Assembly (NCBI GenBank): GCA_964505415.1
Contig: CAZDHW010000017.1
Location: forward strand, 1 to 34,153
Source of the DNA: DTDR01 sp964505415
GTDB taxonomy: Bacteria > Hydrothermota > Tepidihabitantia > Tepidihabitantales > DTDR01
Reading direction: 5' to 3'
Length of the DNA: 34,153 nt
Under the pieces are notes generated by a model. The model searched no databases. It was given only the letters and a program-made list of their open reading frames with translations, and was not told the DNA's origin. Made by a program: the position numbers and the translations under genes. Shown here one piece after another: positions 1-8,414 of the stretch (the first letter of the stretch is position 1; the number at the start of each line of letters is the position of its first letter).

Positions 1-27
1 TTTATTATAATTAATTTCTCTTTAAAG

Positions 28-1026
28 TCAATCTTTTATTATTATTTTCTTTTTTAATTTTTTCTCTTCTTTAAGAAAGTATATGCCCCTTTTTAACTTT
101 TTTGATTTTATCTTTTGACCAAGGGGATTATAAACAGTTAAGATTTTTTCTCTTTGGTTTTTCTCTTCAATTGCTGAACCGGCTAAAATGGTGATATATT
201 TTCTTAGGGTATCGTTTTCTTTACGGGCATCACTTCTTAAACTGGTATAGAATTTTAGTAAGTAATCTCCCGGTGGAAGATTTACCGGCCATTGGTATCT
301 TTGGCGAATTGAACTATTGGGATAAAGAGAAAGATAAAGGGTATCATAATAGTTAGCCACATTAAAGATTAAGGGAACTTCCCTTTCAAAAAAGCCCGCA
401 TATTCTTTTATCCACAAATCAATCCGGTATAAAGAACCGACATATAAAGTATCAGGAAGGTTGGCAATTGATTCAATACCGACATCGTGATATTCAACAA
501 CCGCACACATCTGTAAATCACTTTGGGGCGAAAAGGAAGTATAGCCAGTAGTTTGGGAATAGCGCCAATAGCTATTGGCAGGAGCATTAAGAAAAGAATC
601 TCTTAACCAGTTAAGGGCATAAGTGGTTTCATAACCATTTAAAATAAAGAGATAGAAACTACCTTCCCAAATAGTGCAGTTTGGTGGGATTGGATGATAG
701 ACAAATGATAAACTGTAATTGGTTGCTAAGGTATCAAAGAAAAATAAGGTTGTTTGGGGAGCACCATTATTACCATCATCATCAACTATTCTGATATGCA
801 TTGCTGGATGGTAAAACCGAAAGACCCGATGGTAAATACCGCTGATAATTGCCGGATAATATTGGGGAGTTAGTTTGACACCATAGCCAAAATATTTACC
901 ACTACCAGTATAACCACTGCTGTAAGGTTCAATATTACACCATTTTAAGGTATCATAACCCGGATAATAATCAAAGGCAAAAATAAAAGAGATAATAAAG
1001 AAAAAAAATATTATTGATTTTCTCAT
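28..1026 (-). CDS. Secreted protein with C-terminal sorting-domain-like tail
   Basis: I do not recognise the main body of this 332-residue protein. It starts with a basic residue pair and a hydrophobic stretch (about residues 5-18) that looks like a signal peptide. From about residue 181 (DVGIESI) the sequence resembles the Ig-like CARDB-type modules common in secreted FCB proteins. The last 45 or so residues (VYNPLGQKIK, then RGIYFLK, ending in KKKIIIKD) follow the pattern of type A sorting domains recognised by type IX secretion (family knowledge). I infer export across the outer membrane or display on the surface. The start ATG is preceded by a strong AGGAGG site and a near-consensus promoter at 1049-1077. 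The domain between residues 20 and 180 is unassigned. Confidence 0.75.
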   Translation of the reverse strand: MRKSIIFFFFIISFIFAFDYYPGYDTLKWCNIEPYSSGYTGSGKYFGYGVKLTPQYYPAIISGIYHRVFRFYHPAMHIRIVDDDGNNGAPQTTLFFFDTLATNYSLSFVYHPIPPNCTIWEGSFYLFILNGYETTYALNWLRDSFLNAPANSYWRYSQTTGYTSFSPQSDLQMCAVVEYHDVGIESIANLPDTLYVGSLYRIDLWIKEYAGFFEREVPLIFNVANYYDTLYLSLYPNSSIRQRYQWPVNLPPGDYLLKFYTSLRSDARKENDTLRKYITILAGSAIEEKNQREKILTVYNPLGQKIKSKKLKRGIYFLKEEKKLKKKIIIKD

Positions 1027-1048
1027 CCCTCCCTCCTTTTTATATAAT

Positions 1049-1077
1049 ATTATAACTACTTTTTAAATTTAAGTCAA
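1049..1077 (-). promoter_or_regulatory. Sigma-70 promoter for the secreted protein gene
   Basis: Read on the minus strand: TTGACT (1072-1077), a 17-base spacer, then TATAAT (1049-1054). The predicted 5' leader is about 16 nt and carries AGGAGG before the ATG at 1026. This is the one clear sigma-70 promoter here with a conventional leader. Confidence 0.75.
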
Positions 1078-1264
1078 TATTATAGGGAAAATAAAAAGGT
1101 ACCGCTTAGTGGCCAATCAACTTCTTTGTCGGCTAATACTCAAAAGGAGCTTTATCATTCTTTTGTAAATAACCACTTTCCCAATTTTCACAATTTTTGT
1201 GATGGTAGAAAAGGCAAGTATTTTTTCTGAATAAGAAAGGGAAAGGGTATAATTTTAACTATTT

Positions 1265-1684
1265 TTATTCGGCATAATAGATTTTTCTATTTTTTAAATA
1301 GATAGTTAATAAGTCTTTGTAAAAGACTTCGTATTCTTTGGTATCTTTGGCTAAACCCAGTGCCCTCACTTTTAGACTGCAGATGGCAATTGAATCTTTT
1401 ATATTTATCTTTTTCGCTAAAAGATAGATTTTTATTTCATCATACAAATTAAAGACACTTTTTAATCTTTTTAATAATCTATTATAATCATTACCAAAAT
1501 TATCATAATAATCTTTATCTAAAAGTTTGCTTATTAAATCTAAATCTTCATTTTCGCAGGCATTCTTTGCCTTTTCAATGATTTTATCAATCTGCTCTTT
1601 TTCCGAAAGAAAGATATATTTATCAAAGATAAAGTATAAAAGAAAAGAGAAGAAAAGAAGAAAGATGATAAAAGATATTCTCAT
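1265..1684 (-). CDS. Small membrane-anchored protein of unknown function
   Basis: This 139-residue protein has a single strongly hydrophobic N-terminal segment (about residues 4-25, rich in F, I and L), then a charged, mostly helical soluble part, and ends KNRKIYYAE. The anchor has no cysteine typical of a lipobox, so I read it as a signal anchor or signal peptide. The soluble part (DEDLDLISKLLDKDYYDNF, later IAICSLKVRAL and EVFYKDLLTIYL) loosely resembles SnoaL/NTF2-like cystatin-fold proteins that carry a helix-helix-strand layout, but this is only a resemblance. It lies between the Spy-like gene and the secreted protein gene, separated from both by about 200 bases. No clear promoter or ribosome-binding site is visible upstream. 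Function unknown. Confidence 0.55.
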   Translation of the reverse strand: MRISFIIFLLFFSFLLYFIFDKYIFLSEKEQIDKIIEKAKNACENEDLDLISKLLDKDYYDNFGNDYNRLLKRLKSVFNLYDEIKIYLLAKKINIKDSIAICSLKVRALGLAKDTKEYEVFYKDLLTIYLKNRKIYYAE

Positions 1685-1864
1685 TTTCGGGGTAAGATAA
1701 AAGGGGAGTTATTCGTTTATTAATAATAGGAAAAAGATAATAAAAGGCCTTCCTAATAATTTCCCGAAATGGAAAAAAGGGTTAAGAAGCATAAGAAAAA
1801 ATCATAACGAGAAAGGTCAGTCCCCAGAAGAGTTTCCCGAACAGTCCTCAAGGAAGTTTAGCTT

Positions 1865-2329
1865 TTAAAATCTTTTCCATTTCTTTATCATCCCTTTTAG
1901 TCGGGCTCCAAACTTTAAATGGAAAAGCAGATATTTTGCCTGCTGAACTGGTGTCAAAAGGGAGAAGATTTCTTCTTCCAACTTTTCACATTCTTTTTGA
2001 TGTTTTTTGTCGTTCTCTTTTATCAATGCCACCTGGTTTTTTATCTCCTCATCCTTTGCCTTTTTTGCCAAAAGTTCGGAAAGTTTTTCTATCTCCTTTT
2101 CCTTTTCTTCTTTTCTTTTCTCTTTCAGCTCCCTTAACTTTTTCAATTTGGGAAAGATTTTGGCAGCCTGCTCTTCAGTAAGATTTAACTCTTCGGTAAG
2201 TCGCCACATTTTAAGATTTTCAATTGCTTCAATCGGCTTCCGACAACAAGGAGAAGAAAAAGGTTGGGTAAAAAGGATAAAGGGAAAAGAAAGGAATAAA
2301 AAAATAAGGAAAGGTTTTTTGGTCTTCAT
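1865..2329 (-). CDS. Spy/CpxP-like periplasmic protein (LTxxQ family)
   Basis: The 154-residue protein has an N-terminal signal peptide (residues 1-22, ending near FTQP) and then a long charged helical region. Two copies of the family hallmark are visible: LNLTEEQAAKI near residue 49 and LLTPVQQAKYLL near residue 125. In Spy/CpxP/ZraP proteins such repeats form an all-helical periplasmic chaperone or stress sensor (family knowledge). The ATG overlaps the stop of the anti-sigma gene by 4 bases and has a good GGAGGTGAA site just upstream. Being the last gene after an ECF sigma and anti-sigma pair, it is probably an envelope-stress effector or co-sensor of that pair (inference). A CC pair near residue 28 could bind metal. 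Confidence 0.8.
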   Translation of the reverse strand: MKTKKPFLIFLFLSFPFILFTQPFSSPCCRKPIEAIENLKMWRLTEELNLTEEQAAKIFPKLKKLRELKEKRKEEKEKEIEKLSELLAKKAKDEEIKNQVALIKENDKKHQKECEKLEEEIFSLLTPVQQAKYLLFHLKFGARLKGMIKKWKRF

Positions 2330-2862
2330 CTTTCACCTCCCTTTTTTAAGTTTTTTACTAAATATTCTATCTCTTCTTTTTCTAAAGAAAATATTAACTC
2401 ATAATAATCTTCATCTTCATAAAGATTTTCTTCTAAAGCAACTAATTCTTCGGTTTTTATTTCTTTTATTAATGATTTTAAAATTGTTTCCGCTTCTTTT
2501 TCGGAAAGATTATAAATAATTGTTTCGTAATCATCGGTAAAGAAAAGTTCTTCTTCTTTTTTTATATTTATAAAATTGAGCAAAAAAATTAAAAGCCCAA
2601 TTAAAAAAGAGGCGGAAGTTAAAGCGTAAATAAGGCTTTTTTTCTTTTTTTCTTTTTTAATTCTTTTAAGGAGAGTTTCATAAAATAAAGAATAGGGTGG
2701 GCTTTCTTCCAAAATTTTCAACTCGGCTTTTAATAACTGAAATTCCCTTGAATATTTTTGACATAAGGGACAGGTTAATAAATGGTTTTCTAACTCTTTT
2801 TTTTCTTCCGCCGTTAATAAATTGCTTAAATAGTTAAAAACCTTTTCCCGTTCACAATTCAT
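2326..2862 (-). CDS. Anti-sigma factor with zinc-finger (zf-HC2) domain
   Basis: The N-terminal 40 residues hold the anti-sigma zinc motif: C3, H27, C31 and C34 (HxxxCxxC). One membrane segment lies at about residues 77-99. The remaining roughly 75 residues are very acidic and would be periplasmic. In this family the cytoplasmic zinc domain holds the cognate ECF sigma factor inactive until an envelope or redox signal releases it. The gene overlaps the sigma gene upstream and the Spy-like gene downstream by 4 bases each, the expected sigma/anti-sigma/effector order. The short acidic C-terminal part has no domain I recognise and is the likely sensing region. Confidence 0.85.
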   Translation of the reverse strand: MNCEREKVFNYLSNLLTAEEKKELENHLLTCPLCQKYSREFQLLKAELKILEESPPYSLFYETLLKRIKKEKKKKSLIYALTSASFLIGLLIFLLNFINIKKEEELFFTDDYETIIYNLSEKEAETILKSLIKEIKTEELVALEENLYEDEDYYELIFSLEKEEIEYLVKNLKKGGER

Positions 2863-3356
2863 ATTTTTTCTTCCAAAAATTTTTTCAATTTTTTATGGGC
2901 ATTAAATAATACCGCTTTTATTGTCCCTTCTTTAAGATTCAAAACTTCACTAACCTCCCTTATCTTTAAACCCTCTTGGTGATAAAGTAAAAAGACACTT
3001 TTTTCCAAAGGTGATAATTTCTCTAAATATTTGGCTATTAATTCTTTCAATCTATTATTCTCATATTCTTTTTCAATATCAATGGGTGCGGGAATTTTTT
3101 CCCATTCAAGCTCTTCTACTTTTTCATTTTTTTCTTTTCTTAAAAGGGAAAGACAATGATTAATGGCAATCCGGTAAATCCAAGTAAAAAGGGAAGAACG
3201 ACCTTCAAATTTATTAAGGTTTTTATAGACCTTTAAAAAGATTTCTTGGGTAGCATCAAAGGCCTTATCTTTATCTTTTAAGATTTTTTTTGAGAGGTTA
3301 TAGATTCTTTCGTAATACATTTTTACAATCTTATTAAACTCTTCTTCATTTTTCAT
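2859..3356 (-). CDS. ECF (sigma-E-type) RNA polymerase sigma factor
   Basis: The 165-residue length is typical of ECF sigma factors. Region 2 is at about residues 5-75: YYERIYNLSKKIL, then DATQEIFLKVYKN and the -10-reading segment FTWIYRIAINHCLSLLRK. Region 4 is at about residues 105-160: LSPLEKSVFLLYHQEGLKI, then the helix-turn-helix EVLNLKEGTIKAVLFNAHKKL. A short acidic linker joins them. Its ATG shares a base with the stop of the MATE gene (TAATG), so translation is probably coupled to the operon upstream. The next gene is its probable anti-sigma factor. The regulon is unknown; an internal promoter of the self-activating kind is possible but I did not identify one. Confidence 0.9.
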   Translation of the reverse strand: MKNEEEFNKIVKMYYERIYNLSKKILKDKDKAFDATQEIFLKVYKNLNKFEGRSSLFTWIYRIAINHCLSLLRKEKNEKVEELEWEKIPAPIDIEKEYENNRLKELIAKYLEKLSPLEKSVFLLYHQEGLKIREVSEVLNLKEGTIKAVLFNAHKKLKKFLEEKI

Positions 3357-4708
3357 TATATTAGACGAAAATTTTCTTGATTCAGTTTATTTAAATTTCT
3401 TTTATAAAAGAAGGATAAGATAATTGCCCTTATTGTCCAATCTAAAACCGTGCCGTACCAGACACCGAGAATTCCTAATTTGAGACTAATTGCTAAGAGA
3501 TAGATTAAACCCACCCGGATAAAAAAGGTGGAAAAAAGGGCAGTAAGCATTGGGCTTAAGGTATCACCCATTCCCCTTAAAGTGCCAGCTAAAACAAAGT
3601 AAAGGGCTAATTGGGGTTGTTCAAAAGTGGCAATCCTTACTAAGGAGTTGGCATAATTTTTCACTTCCCTTTCGGGATTAAAAAGGGAGACATAAAAATG
3701 GGGAAAGAAAAAGAAAGAGAGGGCAATAAAACTCATAATAAGAAAGCAATAAAAAGCGGTTTTTCTAAAGGCTAAATTGAGTAATTCTTTTCTTTGGGCA
3801 CCAAAGGTTTGACCGGCTAAAGTAGTAGCGACAATTCCAAAGGCACTGCCCGGCATAAAAGAAAGCGATTCTATTCTTACGGCAATCTGATGGGCAGCCA
3901 AGGAGATGGTTCCTAAACTACTAACAATCCTTATAAAGGTTAAAAAGCCTAAATTTAATAGAAATTGCTCACTGGCGGCGGGAAAACTTATTCTCATAAA
4001 TTCTTTTAAATAAGAAAGATTAATTAATTTTTTTACTTTTTCTTTTATTTTATTTTTAATAATAAAAAGGGATAATAAAGAAGAAGTGAAAGCACCGATA
4101 CCAGTTCCTAAACCAGCACCTTTTATTCCTAAGGGAGGGAAAAAGAGGTGACCAAAAATTAATAAATAGTTCAAAAGAACGGTTAAAGTTTGGAAGATTA
4201 AAGAGATTAACATCGGTGTCTTCGTATCACCATAACCCCTTAAAATTCCGTTATTAATCAAAAAGACCAGGCGGAATAAAATGAAAAGAATAATAAAAGT
4301 TAAATATTCTTCACCCTTTATGGCTACCTCCTTTTCAGCACCCATTAAAACCATTAAATTTCTTTTTAAAGGAAAAAGGATAAGGGTTATTAAAAGACCA
4401 AAGAGAAAGGCAAAGAGAATAACCAAATTGACCAGTTGCTTTGCCTTTTTAAAATCTTTTCCACCCACTGCCTGGGCAATTAGGGAGGTGGCACCGATTT
4501 GGAAACCTAAAAAGATATTGATAATCGCCATAATTATCGTATTGGCTAAACCAGCAGCGGCTAATTCTTTTGTGCCTAAATGGGAAAGCATCACCATATT
4601 TAAAAAGAGGACAATCGTTTGAAAGATATTTTCTAAGATAACCGGATAGACCAAATTAAGAATCGTCTTTTTTGAATTAAGGGCTAAATTTTCAACCAAG
4701 TCCATCAT
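3356..4708 (-). CDS. MATE-family multidrug/cation antiporter
   Basis: This 450-residue membrane protein has about 12 hydrophobic segments arranged as two similar halves. The N-half shows the family pattern VYPVILENIFQT, and each half has an arginine-glycine motif of the type LRGYGDTKTPM (near residue 157) and LRGMGDTLSPM (near residue 375). MATE proteins export organic cations or drugs in exchange for Na+ or H+ (family knowledge). The start is the first of two tandem ATG codons and overlaps the larC stop by 4 bases. Substrate cannot be told from sequence. Its place between larC and a stress sigma factor may just reflect operon packing. Confidence 0.9.
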   Translation of the reverse strand: MMDLVENLALNSKKTILNLVYPVILENIFQTIVLFLNMVMLSHLGTKELAAAGLANTIIMAIINIFLGFQIGATSLIAQAVGGKDFKKAKQLVNLVILFAFLFGLLITLILFPLKRNLMVLMGAEKEVAIKGEEYLTFIILFILFRLVFLINNGILRGYGDTKTPMLISLIFQTLTVLLNYLLIFGHLFFPPLGIKGAGLGTGIGAFTSSLLSLFIIKNKIKEKVKKLINLSYLKEFMRISFPAASEQFLLNLGFLTFIRIVSSLGTISLAAHQIAVRIESLSFMPGSAFGIVATTLAGQTFGAQRKELLNLAFRKTAFYCFLIMSFIALSFFFFPHFYVSLFNPEREVKNYANSLVRIATFEQPQLALYFVLAGTLRGMGDTLSPMLTALFSTFFIRVGLIYLLAISLKLGILGVWYGTVLDWTIRAIILSFFYKRNLNKLNQENFRLI

Positions 4709-5820
4709 TTTAAATAAGGGGCAAGTTCTTTATAAACTTGGAGCAAGGGGATTTTTCTTCTTTCGGCAATCTTTTTTATATCTTCGTATTCAAAATTTTT
4801 TATCTTTTTATTATTTAATTCTCCAATTTTTACTCTTACTTTGCCGTATTGGGTATTAACTACTTTTATCTCCCTTTTTAAAGTTTTCCGAAAAACCGGA
4901 TAATAGCGAATACCTAAGGTTTCGGTTTCCGAAAAGATAGTTTTTAATATTTCATCTTTATCCTTCTCTTGACAGAGACAAGTAAGTAAATAAGCCGGAC
5001 GAAGTTTTTTCATCAAGACCGGGGTGATAAAGACCTCTAAGGCACCTTTTTGGAATAAACGGTTAAATAAATTCTCAAAGATTAGCGGTGGTAGGTGGTC
5101 TAAATTGGTTTCAATTAAAATAATATTCTCTTCTTTTTTAATTAGTTCACCATAAATCACCCTTAAGATATTGGGAATTTCTAAATCCCAATGGCCGGCA
5201 CCATAACCAATTTTTTCAATTTTCATTAACGGTAAAGGGATAAATTTATTAGTAAGATTTTTGATGATGGCAGCACCGGTTGGGGTTGTCAATTCAAAGT
5301 CATAATCTAACTGATAAACGGGAAGATTTTTCAAAATCTCTAAGGTGGCAAAGGCTTTTTTCTTTCCCAAAACTATCGGGCTGGAATAGATCTCTTGGGG
5401 AGCAATCTTATCAATTAAAAGGGCGGTACCAATAATATCTAATAAAGTATCGTAATCACCAATTTGGTGAAAATGGACAAACTTTTTCTTCTCTTTATGA
5501 ACCTTACTTTCGGCAGTGATTAAACTATTTAATATTTTTAGGGAAAGTTCTTTAACCTCTTTTTTTAAAGGTAAACCTTTGATGAGAGCGATAAAGTCCT
5601 TTGGTTGATAAGGTGGTGCTCGCTTATCAATAACGGCTAATTGGAGAGCAGAAATATCTTTTTTTTTCACTTCTTTTAATGAAAATCTTATTGGTAATTT
5701 TAAAAGGGAGAATTCCTTTAAAAAATCCTTGAGCTCTTTTTTTGATAAAAGGTTTAAAAGGGCCGAAAGGACCATATCGCCGCTTATTCCCGAGAGAATA
5801 TCAAAATATAAGATTTTCAT
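4705..5820 (-). CDS. larC: LarC, nickel-insertion enzyme for the nickel-pincer cofactor
   Basis: The N-terminus MKILYFDILSGISGDM is the LarC/DUF111 signature. HFHQIGDYDTLLDIIGTA (near residue 120) matches the conserved histidine-rich metal-binding segment, and TTPTGAAI is near residue 190. LarC is a CTP-dependent cyclometallase that puts nickel into the pincer nucleotide made by LarB and LarE, giving the cofactor of lactate racemase LarA and relatives (established). At 371 residues it encodes both LarC1 and LarC2 parts in one uninterrupted frame, unlike Lactiplantibacillus plantarum, where a programmed frameshift joins them. It overlaps larB and the MATE gene by 4 bases each. No larA homologue is in the window. 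Confidence 0.92.
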   Translation of the reverse strand: MKILYFDILSGISGDMVLSALLNLLSKKELKDFLKEFSLLKLPIRFSLKEVKKKDISALQLAVIDKRAPPYQPKDFIALIKGLPLKKEVKELSLKILNSLITAESKVHKEKKKFVHFHQIGDYDTLLDIIGTALLIDKIAPQEIYSSPIVLGKKKAFATLEILKNLPVYQLDYDFELTTPTGAAIIKNLTNKFIPLPLMKIEKIGYGAGHWDLEIPNILRVIYGELIKKEENIILIETNLDHLPPLIFENLFNRLFQKGALEVFITPVLMKKLRPAYLLTCLCQEKDKDEILKTIFSETETLGIRYYPVFRKTLKREIKVVNTQYGKVRVKIGELNNKKIKNFEYEDIKKIAERRKIPLLQVYKELAPYLK

Positions 5821-6554
5821 AAATTGTTAATTAAATGGGCTAAATAACCGGCACCAAAGCCATTATTAATATTAACGACGCAGACACCAGGAGCACAACT
5901 GTTTAACATTGTCAATAAAGGGGCCAAACCAGAAAAATGGGCACCATAACCAACCGCCGTGGGAACAGCAATTACTGGCTTTGAAACCAAACCGCCGACA
6001 ATACTGGCTAAAGCCCCTTCCATGCCGGCAACGACAATAATTACTCGGGCTTTCTGGAGAGCAGGATAATAGTGAAAAAGGCGATGGATACCAGCAACGC
6101 CGACATCATAAAGCCTTTTTGTCCGATTACCTAAAAGCTCACAAATAACCGCAGCCTCTTCGGCAATCGGAATATCAGCAGTACCAGCAGTAATAACTAA
6201 GATATTGCCCTTCTTTCTTTTTTTCTTTTCAAATAATAAGGCAAAGATTCTTGCCTTTTCATAATATTCCGCTTCTTTAAACTCTTTTTTTAAAAACTCT
6301 GCCTTTTCTTTATCTAATCGGGTAATAATACAATTTTCTTTGATTTTTTGGTATTCTTTAATTATTTTTCTCAAATCGGCTAAAGTTTTATTTTCACCAA
6401 AAACAATTTCGCTAACCCCTTTCCTTAAAACCCGATGGGTATCAATCTTATAATTTCTTTTATTAATAAAAGGCAGGGCTTTTAATAATTCCTTCGCCTT
6501 TTTAACCGAAATTTTTCTTTGATAAACATCTTTTAAGATTTTTTCGTAATCCAT
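5817..6554 (-). CDS. larB: LarB, nicotinic acid adenine dinucleotide carboxylase/hydrolase
   Basis: The 245-residue protein has an N-terminal LarB-specific part (about 1-110) and a C-terminal PurE/AIR-carboxylase-like fold (about 117-245). Visible conserved segments are ITAGTADIPIAEEA (near 121), VAGMEGALASIVGGL (near 175), PTAVGYGAHFSGLAPLL (near 198) and LNSCAPGV. C220 in the last of these corresponds to the catalytic cysteine that attacks the pyridinium ring in L. plantarum LarB (Cys221; established family knowledge, alignment by eye). The enzyme carboxylates NaAD and releases AMP, the first step of the pincer cofactor. The ATG lies 22 bases inside larE, so the two are tightly coupled. Confidence 0.92.
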   Translation of the reverse strand: MDYEKILKDVYQRKISVKKAKELLKALPFINKRNYKIDTHRVLRKGVSEIVFGENKTLADLRKIIKEYQKIKENCIITRLDKEKAEFLKKEFKEAEYYEKARIFALLFEKKKRKKGNILVITAGTADIPIAEEAAVICELLGNRTKRLYDVGVAGIHRLFHYYPALQKARVIIVVAGMEGALASIVGGLVSKPVIAVPTAVGYGAHFSGLAPLLTMLNSCAPGVCVVNINNGFGAGYLAHLINNL

Positions 6555-7342
6555 TGAAGTCCCATCGGTTGATAACCAAATAGATCTAAATAGATCTCTT
6601 TAAAACCAATCTTTTTCAAATTCTTAACGATAGCTTCTCTTTTTTTAAATAAAAGAAGATAATCACTTTTTTCTTTTAATTCAATCTTGGCAAGCTTATC
6701 ATCAATAAGCCTTAAACGAAAATCTTTCAAACCTTGCTTTTTCAAAATTTCTTCCCCTTTCTCAACCTTACTTAATTTTAGCTCATCAAGCTTTTGAAAA
6801 TAGGGAATGCGGGAAGAGAGACAAGGAGAACTTGGTTGGTTATAATTAGGGAGTTTTAAGGCTTTCGCCTTTTTTCTTATCATTAATTTATTTATCTTTA
6901 ACTTTACATAAGGTGAAAGGATTTTAAGTTCCTTTAAGGCTTTTATTCCCGGGCGAAAATCACTTAAATCGCTTAGGTTTGTCCCTTCTAAGATTTTATC
7001 AACTTTAAAGAAATCTTTTAATAGAAGAAGTTTCTCATAGGCAGATTTTTTACAATAGTAACATCTTTCTGGTGGATTGTTTTTAAAACCCTCTTCTTTT
7101 AATTCTTCGGTAAAGATAAAAATTCCTTCTTTTTTAAATCTTTTTAAAAATTCGGTTGCCCTTTTAAGATGGTCAAGGGGATAAGTTGGGGAAATAAAAA
7201 TAACAGGAAAAACATTCTCTTTTTTTAAGGTTTTTAGGGCATAATAAAGTAAAAGGGAAGAATCAACACCACCGGAAAAGGCGACCATCACTTTTTTATA
7301 TTTTTTTAATAAATTTTTAAGTTCTAAAAATTTTTCAGCCAA
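6533..7342 (-). CDS. larE: LarE, sulfur-transferase for the nickel-pincer cofactor
   Basis: A PP-loop ATP-pyrophosphatase motif SGGVDSS lies at residues 23-29, as expected for LarE, which adenylates the pyridinium dicarboxylate nucleotide and adds sulfur. Three cysteines are placed as in the iron-sulfur-cluster type of LarE: C94 and C97 in ERCYYCKK and C174 in SSPCLSSR. Single-cysteine LarE proteins instead sacrifice one cysteine per turnover. The start is a TTG 8 bases inside the aminotransferase gene. It is chosen because the next ATG would fall just before the PP-loop and delete the conserved N-terminal helix. Length (269) is normal. It is the first of three consecutive lar genes. Confidence 0.92.
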   Translation of the reverse strand: MAEKFLELKNLLKKYKKVMVAFSGGVDSSLLLYYALKTLKKENVFPVIFISPTYPLDHLKRATEFLKRFKKEGIFIFTEELKEEGFKNNPPERCYYCKKSAYEKLLLLKDFFKVDKILEGTNLSDLSDFRPGIKALKELKILSPYVKLKINKLMIRKKAKALKLPNYNQPSSPCLSSRIPYFQKLDELKLSKVEKGEEILKKQGLKDFRLRLIDDKLAKIELKEKSDYLLLFKKREAIVKNLKKIGFKEIYLDLFGYQPMGLQWITKKS

Positions 7343-8414
7343 TATTTTTAAGTTTAAAAATAAGTAGTTTTAAAGCCCGATTTAAAAGTTTTTGCTCAAT
7401 AAAACCCATATGGGAAAACCGAATAATTTTACCCCGTAAATCCCTTTGACCATTGCCAAAGAGAATTCCTTTTTCCTTTAATTCGGCAATTATCTTGGTA
7501 CTGTCAATTCCTTCCTTCATTTTGATAATCGTTAAAGCATTAGAGGGTGATTGGGCAAAAAGTTCAATATTATTTTTTAACAATTGTTTTCTTACAAAAT
7601 TGGCGTATTGGCTATGGCGCTGCCAATATTTTTTTATACCTAAGTTATTTATCTTTTGAAGACAAGCAGAAAAGAGATAAAGAGTATTAATAGCCGGAGT
7701 GAAAGGAGTCTCTTTTTTATTTAAAAATTTATCGTAATTAAGAAGGTCAAAATAATAGCGGGGAGTTTGGGAATTTTTTATTATCTCCCAGACTCTTTCA
7801 TTAAGAGCGATAAAGGAAATGCCGGGTATACCGCCTAAGGCTTTTTGACTGGCACCGCAAACCATATCACAGTAAAAATCTTCAAAATAAAACTCATCAG
7901 CACCAATACCACAAATACCGTCAACTATCAGATAACGATTATTTTCCCGAGCAATCCGCCCAAAATTTTTTATATCCTGTTTTACCCCAGTAGAAGTATC
8001 CGTTAAGGTAGTAAAGATGTATTTAATCGTATCATCAAGTTTTATTTTCCTTTCAACCTCATTGGGGTCAACCGGTTTACCAAATTCACTTCTTATCATC
8101 TCTACCTGATAACCGAAGGAACGCAAAATCTCCCGCCATCTCTCACCAAAATAACCGCAAGAAACAACCAAAGCCTTGCCAATTTTTGGGGAAAGATTAC
8201 TCACGCAGGCTTCCATCGCGCCGGTTCCCGAAGAAGTAAGAATAAAAATTTTATCTTTTTTAGTAAATAAGATTTTTTGTAATTCTTTAATCGTGGAAAA
8301 GAAAAGCTTGTGGAAGCTTTCTTCTCGATGATAAACCAAATCGCCGCTCGCCTTTTTTAATAGCTTTTTCGGCACATAAACCGGACCCGGAGTAAAAAGT
8401 AGGTATTTTTTCAT
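7335..8414 (-). CDS. Class V PLP-dependent aminotransferase (alanine-glyoxylate/serine-pyruvate type)
   Basis: The 359-residue protein begins with LFTPGPVYVP, the start motif of this group, followed by H29-R30 in VYHREESF. LTSSGTGAMEACVSN (near 59) binds the cofactor phosphate. D165 in YLIVDGICGIG pairs with the pyridine nitrogen, and K191 in GASQKALGGIPG is the Schiff-base lysine. An arginine for substrate carboxylate is likely in KIIRFSHMG near residue 333. Relatives interconvert alanine, serine, glyoxylate or phosphonopyruvate analogues, and the exact substrate cannot be told here. It overlaps ThiC by 4 bases and larE by 8. The ATG is preceded by AAAGGAGGTAAAGA, a strong ribosome-binding site. 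Confidence 0.88.
   Translation of the reverse strand: MKKYLLFTPGPVYVPKKLLKKASGDLVYHREESFHKLFFSTIKELQKILFTKKDKIFILTSSGTGAMEACVSNLSPKIGKALVVSCGYFGERWREILRSFGYQVEMIRSEFGKPVDPNEVERKIKLDDTIKYIFTTLTDTSTGVKQDIKNFGRIARENNRYLIVDGICGIGADEFYFEDFYCDMVCGASQKALGGIPGISFIALNERVWEIIKNSQTPRYYFDLLNYDKFLNKKETPFTPAINTLYLFSACLQKINNLGIKKYWQRHSQYANFVRKQLLKNNIELFAQSPSNALTIIKMKEGIDSTKIIAELKEKGILFGNGQRDLRGKIIRFSHMGFIEQKLLNRALKLLIFKLKNIG

Noticed and set aside
1133..1255. Minus-strand open stretch before a TAG stop at 1133, with a C-x4-H-x3-C-like pattern (CLFYHHKNCENWESGYL).
   Set aside because: No ATG, GTG or TTG start and no ribosome-binding site were found, so it may be a gene remnant or chance.
1685..1864. Short minus-strand frame encoding a hydrophobic peptide (LFGKLFWGLTFLVMIFSYAS).
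   Set aside because: It is about 21 residues, has only a CTG start directly after a stop, and shows no convincing signals; nothing else was seen in this gap.
1919..2519. Plus-strand open frames opposite the Spy-like and anti-sigma genes, rich in F and S.
   Set aside because: They are reverse readings of lysine- and glutamate-rich coding sequence; the minus-strand genes have clear domains and overlaps.
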